Assembly: GCA_045537555.1 (NCBI GenBank)
Contig: JAZSPR010000052.1
Span: 1-10,200, forward strand
Length of the DNA stretch: 10,200 bases
Origin: UBA1081 sp045537555
Lineage (GTDB): Bacteria; Bacillota; Clostridia; Oscillospirales; Acutalibacteraceae
Direction: 5' to 3'
The translations under genes were made by a program, and so were the position numbers. Of this stretch, positions 6,368-10,200 are shown in pieces. The number at the start of each line of letters is the position of its first letter. The first letter of the stretch is position 1. The notes under the pieces were generated by a model. That model saw only the letters and a program-made list of their open reading frames with translations, did not search any database and was not told the DNA's origin.

Positions 6368-7034
6368 AATGTTGAAAAAGGCACTTATTGTGTCGGCTGA
6401 TGAGGAGTATTTTAATATAGAAAAAACATGCGGGACTTTAAACTGGGAACCGTCGGATAATTTCTGTTTGCGCATGGATGACCTTTTAAAACAGACTGAG
6501 AAACGTCGTTTTTATAATGTCAAAAAAGTTTTGCTTGTTGCGGCAGTTATTTTGCTTATCGGTGTGATGACTGTTTTCTCATTTGCAAGTGTGCGTGAAA
6601 ATGTGATTAACTTTTTCAAGGAGTATTATTACACCCATTTTGAGCTTGAATACGGATTCAACGAATCGGGCGATATTATTGAGGGTGAAGGAATAGACAC
6701 GGTTTACGCATTTTCATATCTGCCCGAAGGTTTTGAAAAATCAAATGTCACGCTAAACGACCATTCAGTTATAACTGAATTTGAAAAAGCTGACGGTGAT
6801 GCGATAATCCTTTCGCAGGGGGACGGTATCACAAAACGCAATGTCGATGTCGAAAGGCTCCAAAAATCAGAAATTGTGTCAGACGGAATAATTTATGAAG
6901 TTTATACGGAAGAGGATTACATATTCATCATGTGGAACACCGAAAAATATACTTTCAGCATTGATTATTTCGGAAAAATGACACCGCAGGAAATTATTGA
7001 CCTTGCAAAGACACTCAAAGGAGAAGAAAAATGA
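6357..7034 (+). CDS. Membrane anti-sigma factor candidate, DUF4367-like
   Basis: A 225-residue single-pass membrane protein. About 54 cytoplasmic residues, a transmembrane helix at about 55-77 (KKVLLVAAVILLIGVMTVFS) and about 145 residues outside. The outer part has features of DUF4367: 'AFSYLPEGF' near 120, a run of short beta strands, 'YIFIMWNTEKYTFSIDY' near 190, and 'TPQEIIDLAKTL' at the end. Clostridial proteins of this layout sit beside ECF sigma genes and are taken as anti-sigma factors. No zinc-binding HxxxCxxC motif is visible in the cytoplasmic part, so sigma binding would use another fold. The start follows a near-perfect GGGAGGTGAT and overlaps the sigma gene. The outer domain may sense a surface or polysaccharide signal, or be a substrate for regulated proteolysis; neither is shown. 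Confidence 0.8.
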   Translation: MASEMLKKALIVSADEEYFNIEKTCGTLNWEPSDNFCLRMDDLLKQTEKRRFYNVKKVLLVAAVILLIGVMTVFSFASVRENVINFFKEYYYTHFELEYGFNESGDIIEGEGIDTVYAFSYLPEGFEKSNVTLNDHSVITEFEKADGDAIILSQGDGITKRNVDVERLQKSEIVSDGIIYEVYTEEDYIFIMWNTEKYTFSIDYFGKMTPQEIIDLAKTLKGEEK

Positions 7035-7663
7035 AAAGAATAATATGTATATTTGTCTGCCTTATAATGCTTTTAAGCTCTGTTTTCACTTCATCTGCCG
7101 AAGATGAAACAGATTTTGAGTGCGAAACTCATCCGTCCGGAGTTGGTGATTTCGTCGACAGTGCAAGACCGCCATATGCCGAGATAAACAATATCAGCCT
7201 TACGTTTTATATCGTAAACGGAAAAGCTTACGCTTCATATTCGGTTTCGGCAAAAACAGCAGGTGTCACAGTTAATGTAAAGCTTGAAAAACAGACGCTC
7301 GGCTTTCTCTGGACTGATGCCGGAAAAGAGCAGACCGAAAAAACCGATAAAAAATATATTTCGGGTTCATATTCAGCCGCTGTAAAGGACAGCGGCACTT
7401 ACCGCATTGTGCTTGAAATAAAAGTAAACGGTGAAACAGATGAAAAAGAAGCTGTATACGAATATGACAAAACAAAAGTATACGGCGATGCTGTTGCAGA
7501 CGGTGTTATACGGGCAAACGATGCAAGACTGATTCTCCGCTATTCTGCAAAGCTTGAAAAATATACAGAAAAACAGAAAATATTGTGCGACATCGACAGT
7601 AACGGCAACATCACCGCCGCTGATGCAAGAATTACATTAAGACTTGCGGCAAAGCTTATTTAA
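7031..7663 (+). CDS. Secreted dockerin-repeat protein 1
   Basis: A 210-residue exported protein. Signal peptide at 1-23 (MKRIICIFVCLIMLLSSVFTSSA, likely cut before Glu24), a short acidic linker, a beta-rich domain of about 100 residues (about 48-148, from 'PYAEINNISLTFYIV' to 'GTYRIVLEIKVNGET'), and two dockerin-type EF-hand repeats. Loop 1 is DAVADGVIRAND (153-164) with Val at the third ligand position; loop 2 is DIDSNGNITAAD (187-198). Each is followed by the 'AR..LR..AKL' helix. No catalytic domain or active-site motif is seen, so the protein looks like a small adaptor or binding module that could dock on a cohesin. The start ATG overlaps the anti-sigma stop as ATGA, with AAAGGAG upstream. 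The neighbouring gene is a duplicate. Confidence 0.85.
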   Translation: MKRIICIFVCLIMLLSSVFTSSAEDETDFECETHPSGVGDFVDSARPPYAEINNISLTFYIVNGKAYASYSVSAKTAGVTVNVKLEKQTLGFLWTDAGKEQTEKTDKKYISGSYSAAVKDSGTYRIVLEIKVNGETDEKEAVYEYDKTKVYGDAVADGVIRANDARLILRYSAKLEKYTEKQKILCDIDSNGNITAADARITLRLAAKLI

Positions 7664-8299
7664 AAAAGGGGAATACTTATGAAAAAATTATCATGCATTC
7701 TTCTCTGTTTTATGATGCTTTACGGCTCAGCCGTTAATACATCTGCAGAAACAGTTACAGATCTGTCAGGGGAAGTTGTTTCCGAGAGTGAATTAGGTGC
7801 AAGACCGCCATATGCCGAGATAAACAATATCAGCCTTACGTTTTATATCGTAAACGGAAAAGCTTACGCTTCATATTCGGTTTCGGCAAAAACAGCAGGT
7901 GTCACAGTTAATGTAAAGCTTGAAAAACAGACACTCGGCTTTCTCTGGACTGATGCCGGAAAAAAGCAGACCGACAAAACCGATAAAAAATATATTTCGG
8001 GTTCATATTCAGCCGCTGTGAAGGACAGCGGCACTTACCGCATTGTGCTTGAAATAAAAGTAAACGGTGAAACAGATGAAAAAGAAGCTGTATACGAATA
8101 TGACAAAACAAAAGTATATGGTGATGCTGTTGCAGACGGTGTTATCCGTGCAAACGATGCAAGACGGATTCTCCGCTATTCTGCAAAGCTTGAAAAATAT
8201 ACAGAAAAACAAAAGACAATATGTGACATCGACAGTAACGGAGTTATCACAGCCGCAGATGCAAGAATTACATTAAGACTTGCGGCAAAGCTGATTTAA
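7161..8299 (+). repeat. Tandem duplication of the two dockerin genes
   Basis: Blocks 7161-7663 and 7797-8299 are collinear over 503 nt with no gap (offset 636). By hand count the first two thirds, encoding the beta domain, differ at about four positions, whereas the last third, encoding the dockerin pair, differs at about eighteen. Outside the block, the signal peptides and linkers are clearly different. Confidence 0.9.
7679..8299 (+). CDS. Secreted dockerin-repeat protein 2
   Basis: A 206-residue paralogue of the preceding gene product with the same plan: signal peptide 1-23 (cut after NTSA, before Glu24), short linker, the near-identical beta-rich domain from 'ARPPYAEINN', and two dockerin loops (DAVADGVIRAND 149-160, DIDSNGVITAAD 183-194). 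Differences from protein 1 in the mature part are few: two charge-related changes in the beta domain (Glu to Lys, Glu to Asp), DARLI to DARRI after loop 1, IL to TI in the linker between repeats, and Asn to Val in loop 2. The DARRI change lies where dockerins contact cohesin in known structures, so partner choice may differ. AAAGGGG lies 7 nt before the ATG, and the gap to protein 1 is 15 nt, so it belongs to the same transcript. Confidence 0.85.
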   Translation: MKKLSCILLCFMMLYGSAVNTSAETVTDLSGEVVSESELGARPPYAEINNISLTFYIVNGKAYASYSVSAKTAGVTVNVKLEKQTLGFLWTDAGKKQTDKTDKKYISGSYSAAVKDSGTYRIVLEIKVNGETDEKEAVYEYDKTKVYGDAVADGVIRANDARRILRYSAKLEKYTEKQKTICDIDSNGVITAADARITLRLAAKLI

Positions 8300-8313
8300 A
8301 AGGAGGAATTTAT

Positions 8314-9156
8314 ATGAAGAAAATAACGGCACTTATTTTGGTGGTAATCATACTCTCAGTTTCATTTTCATTCTCTGTTTCGGCTCAGTTTGCGATTAAT
8401 CCCGAAATTGATGAAATAATCGGTTGCTTATACGGAGATTATGCCCCGAGAGTTGAACCTGCAAATGAAAATTACCCCGGGAATATGCTAAAAAATGAAT
8501 ATTACAAGACATATTACAATGAGCTTCTGGATATTAGTTATAATACTTTCAGACAGTTTGAAGAACACATAAGGGACATTGATTATATCTCTTACTATGC
8601 AGATAATCATATGAACAAAGATATAAATTATATAACTCTGATTTTTTCCGGGGCAATTATCCCCATGCTAAACGGTTCGGTAAGCTTTCATAACAAGTCT
8701 GTTCTGCAAAAGTATTTCAATGAAGATGAAATACTTTATGTGAGTGATTATTATTCTTGTGCTGTGGTTGAAATAAGTAAAGAGAAAAAAGATATTGTAA
8801 AAGAAATAGAAGAACTTGCATTTATCGGTGATGCATTTTTCATTTACAGACCATATTATACTGACGATGCCGGCGAATTTACACTCGGCAATGTTACTGG
8901 TTCCCAGACTCATTCATATCACTATGATCCTGTTAACAATGTAACATCCGCCGATGCAAGAATAATTCTGAGATTTTCGGCAAACCTTGAAAAGCCTGAA
9001 AAAGAACTGAAAAGATTTTATTTTTGTGCAGATATGAATTTTGACGGAAAAATTAATTCTGCCGATGCAAGACTTGCTCTTCGCACATCCGCAAAACTTG
9101 AAAAAGAATATGTCATTTCATTTGGTTCTGGAACTCGCTGGTCAGATGGGATATAA
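8314..9156 (+). CDS. Secreted dockerin-repeat protein 3 with an unrecognised N-terminal domain
   Basis: A 280-residue exported protein, last in the operon. Signal peptide at 1-24 (hydrophobic core LILVVIILSVSFSF, likely cut after VSA, before Gln25). Residues 25-195 are a Tyr- and Asp-rich domain I do not recognise; a segment near 148-170 (YSCAVVEISKEKKDIVKEIEE) suggests a beta strand followed by a helix. Dockerin repeats follow: loop 1 is shortened to ten residues (DPVNNVTSAD, 205-214), loop 2 is canonical (DMNFDGKINSAD, 240-251). After the second helix there is a 16-residue tail. AGGAGG lies 7 nt before the ATG and the gap from gene 2 is 14 nt. The sequence looks more AT-rich than its neighbours. 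No enzyme signature is visible; it may be a binding or sensing partner of the two smaller dockerin proteins. Confidence 0.8.
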   Translation: MKKITALILVVIILSVSFSFSVSAQFAINPEIDEIIGCLYGDYAPRVEPANENYPGNMLKNEYYKTYYNELLDISYNTFRQFEEHIRDIDYISYYADNHMNKDINYITLIFSGAIIPMLNGSVSFHNKSVLQKYFNEDEILYVSDYYSCAVVEISKEKKDIVKEIEELAFIGDAFFIYRPYYTDDAGEFTLGNVTGSQTHSYHYDPVNNVTSADARIILRFSANLEKPEKELKRFYFCADMNFDGKINSADARLALRTSAKLEKEYVISFGSGTRWSDGI

Positions 9157-9186
9157 AAGAAGTCAGGCTGATGCCTGACTTCTTTT
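9155..9186 (+). terminator. Terminator of the sigma/dockerin operon
   Basis: A perfect 14-bp stem (AAAAGAAGTCAGGC with GCCTGACTTCTTTT) with loop TGAT, starting inside the stop codon. The U run is the end of the 3' arm (CUUUU). Confidence 0.85.
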
Positions 9187-9204
9187 GACAAATCAGAATT
9201 TGTC
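9187..9204. repeat. 18-nt palindromic repeat, site 2
   Basis: GACAAATCAGAATTTGTC, the exact reverse complement of 4961-4978, here without the rest of the composite repeat. It lies between two terminators that face each other. Confidence 0.75.
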
Positions 9205-9212
9205 TAAAAAAA

Positions 9213-9239
9213 GAGACATCCTTCTTAACAGGATGCCTC
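9213..9239 (-). terminator. Terminator of the F420-ligase-like gene
   Basis: On the minus strand GAGGCAUCC pairs with GGAUGUCUC (9 bp, one G-U) around a 9-nt loop, followed by seven U residues. It lies 15 nt beyond the stop codon of the gene. Confidence 0.85.
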
Positions 9240-9254
9240 ATACTTATTTTTAAA

Positions 9255-10200
9255 TTATTCTGTTGTATAGTTATCGAAATATCCCTGAATGAAGACAATG
9301 GGTGTACCCTTGTCACCTGAACCTGATGTAAGGTCACAGAGTGAACCGATAAGGTCTGTAAGACGACGGGGTGTTGTACCCTCGGACGCCATATTACCTA
9401 CAAGGTCGTTATCCTTGGAAACTATCTTTTCCTTGATTGCCTCCTTAAGCGCATCACCGGAAAGATCTGCAAAATCGTTATCTGCAAGATACTTAAGCTT
9501 AAGCTCGTTGGGTGTGCCGACAAGACCGTCGGTATAAGCAGGAGATACAACAGGATCAGCAAGCTCCCAGATTTTACCCTGCGGGTCTTTGAAAGCGCCG
9601 TCGCCATATACCATTACTTCAACGCACTTTCCTGTCTTTTTAAGGATCTCCGACTGGATATCCTTTACAAGATCAAAGCACTCGTTGGGGAAAAGCTTAA
9701 TTTTATCCTCGGTTGATTTATTTGAACCGAGAAGACCGTATTTTGAGTTATAGCCACTGCCGTTTACAGACGATGTAAGAATATCATCAAGACCGCAGAC
9801 AGCCTTTGCACCGTTTTCAAGAAGAATTCTCTTTGTACGTGCGCGGGTATGGATATCACAGGTAAGAACACAGTCGGTATAGTTTAGGATAGTTTTTGCC
9901 TGATTTGCAAACACTATCTCAACCTCAGCGCCTGCATCCTTTATAATTTTTGAGTAATAGTCAACATAGTCAACACCTGTAAACTCATGCTTGTTTTCAC
10001 CGAAAAGCTCACGGTATTTTTCAAGCGAGAGTACATCCGAATAAGGATTGACACCCGCATCATCAAGCTGGTCATATGTGAGAAGTGCATTACCCACCTC
10101 ATCACTGGGGTATGAGAGCATAAGCACTACCTTTTTACAGCCCATAGCTATACCTTTAAGATTGATTGCAAAACGGTTACGGGAAAGGATTGGAAAAATA
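9255..10200 (-). CDS. Coenzyme F420-0:L-glutamate ligase-like protein (5' end outside window)
   Basis: The frame stays open to the window edge, so about 314 C-terminal residues are seen and the N-terminal part is missing; family members of this type are about 390 residues. An ATG at 10145 is internal: the codons before it read 'IFPILSRNRFAINLKGIAMG', in frame and family-like. Conserved stretches include 'VVLMLSYPSDEVGN', 'TCDIHTRARTKRIL', 'YGLLGSNKSTED', 'VMVYGDGAFKDP', 'TPNELKLKYLADNDFADL' and 'TTPRRLTDLIGSLCDLTSG'. In F420-making archaea and actinobacteria the CofE family adds glutamate to F420-0; most Clostridia do not make F420, so this clostridial branch probably joins glutamate or another amine to a different acceptor. 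The name is by family resemblance recalled from memory, and the substrate is unknown. It is convergent with the dockerin operon. Confidence 0.75.
   Translation of the reverse strand, partial: IFPILSRNRFAINLKGIAMGCKKVVLMLSYPSDEVGNALLTYDQLDDAGVNPYSDVLSLEKYRELFGENKHEFTGVDYVDYYSKIIKDAGAEVEIVFANQAKTILNYTDCVLTCDIHTRARTKRILLENGAKAVCGLDDILTSSVNGSGYNSKYGLLGSNKSTEDKIKLFPNECFDLVKDIQSEILKKTGKCVEVMVYGDGAFKDPQGKIWELADPVVSPAYTDGLVGTPNELKLKYLADNDFADLSGDALKEAIKEKIVSKDNDLVGNMASEGTTPRRLTDLIGSLCDLTSGSGDKGTPIVFIQGYFDNYTTE

Noticed and set aside
7272..8212. Leftward open frames opposite the dockerin genes, repeated in both copies
   Set aside because: They are shadows of the duplicated genes, which have signal peptides, ribosome binding sites and domain motifs in the rightward frames.
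10143..10145. ATG at 10145 as the start of the F420-ligase-like gene
   Set aside because: The frame remains open upstream with family-like residues up to the window edge and no ribosome binding site precedes this ATG.

Overview
The window reads as a low-GC Bacillota genome, most likely class Clostridia and close to Ruminococcus/Oscillospiraceae. The grounds are strong AGGAGG-type ribosome binding sites, sigma-A-like TTGACA/TATAAT promoters, a DUF4317 protein, an F420-ligase-like protein of the clostridial type, and secreted proteins with dockerin repeats of the 'ADAR..LR..AKLE' style typical of Ruminococcus. The taxon is inferred from these features only. No phage, plasmid, CRISPR or insertion-sequence gene is visible.

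Layout, left to right. Positions 1-257 hold an intergenic composite inverted repeat (copy 1). A leftward two-gene operon follows (low-molecular-weight protein tyrosine phosphatase, then a DUF4317 protein, overlapping by 8 nt), then a leftward XRE-type regulator whose terminator carries the -35 box of the phosphatase promoter. A leftward tRNA-Ser(CGA) has its own promoter and terminator. A rightward UvrD/PcrA-like helicase starts from the promoter region just beyond it. A second copy of the composite repeat (4791-4968) lies between the helicase and a convergent PHP-domain phosphoesterase.

The right half is the most distinctive part. A rightward, tightly packed operon (5810-9156) encodes an ECF-type sigma factor, a single-pass membrane anti-sigma candidate with a DUF4367-like outer domain, and three secreted proteins that end in dockerin repeats but have no recognisable enzyme domain. 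The first two secreted proteins are a tandem duplication. The set looks like a self-contained sensor plus secreted output: a surface signal would release the sigma factor, and the same transcript would make the dockerin proteins, which could dock on cohesin-bearing surface or cellulosome-like scaffolds. This role is inferred. The operon ends in a perfect 14-bp terminator stem.

The right edge holds a leftward, truncated coenzyme F420-0:L-glutamate ligase-like gene that runs off the window, with its own terminator facing the dockerin operon. An 18-nt palindrome recurs, in opposite orientation, beside terminators in both convergent intergenic gaps; one of these occurrences is the outer edge of the composite repeat.
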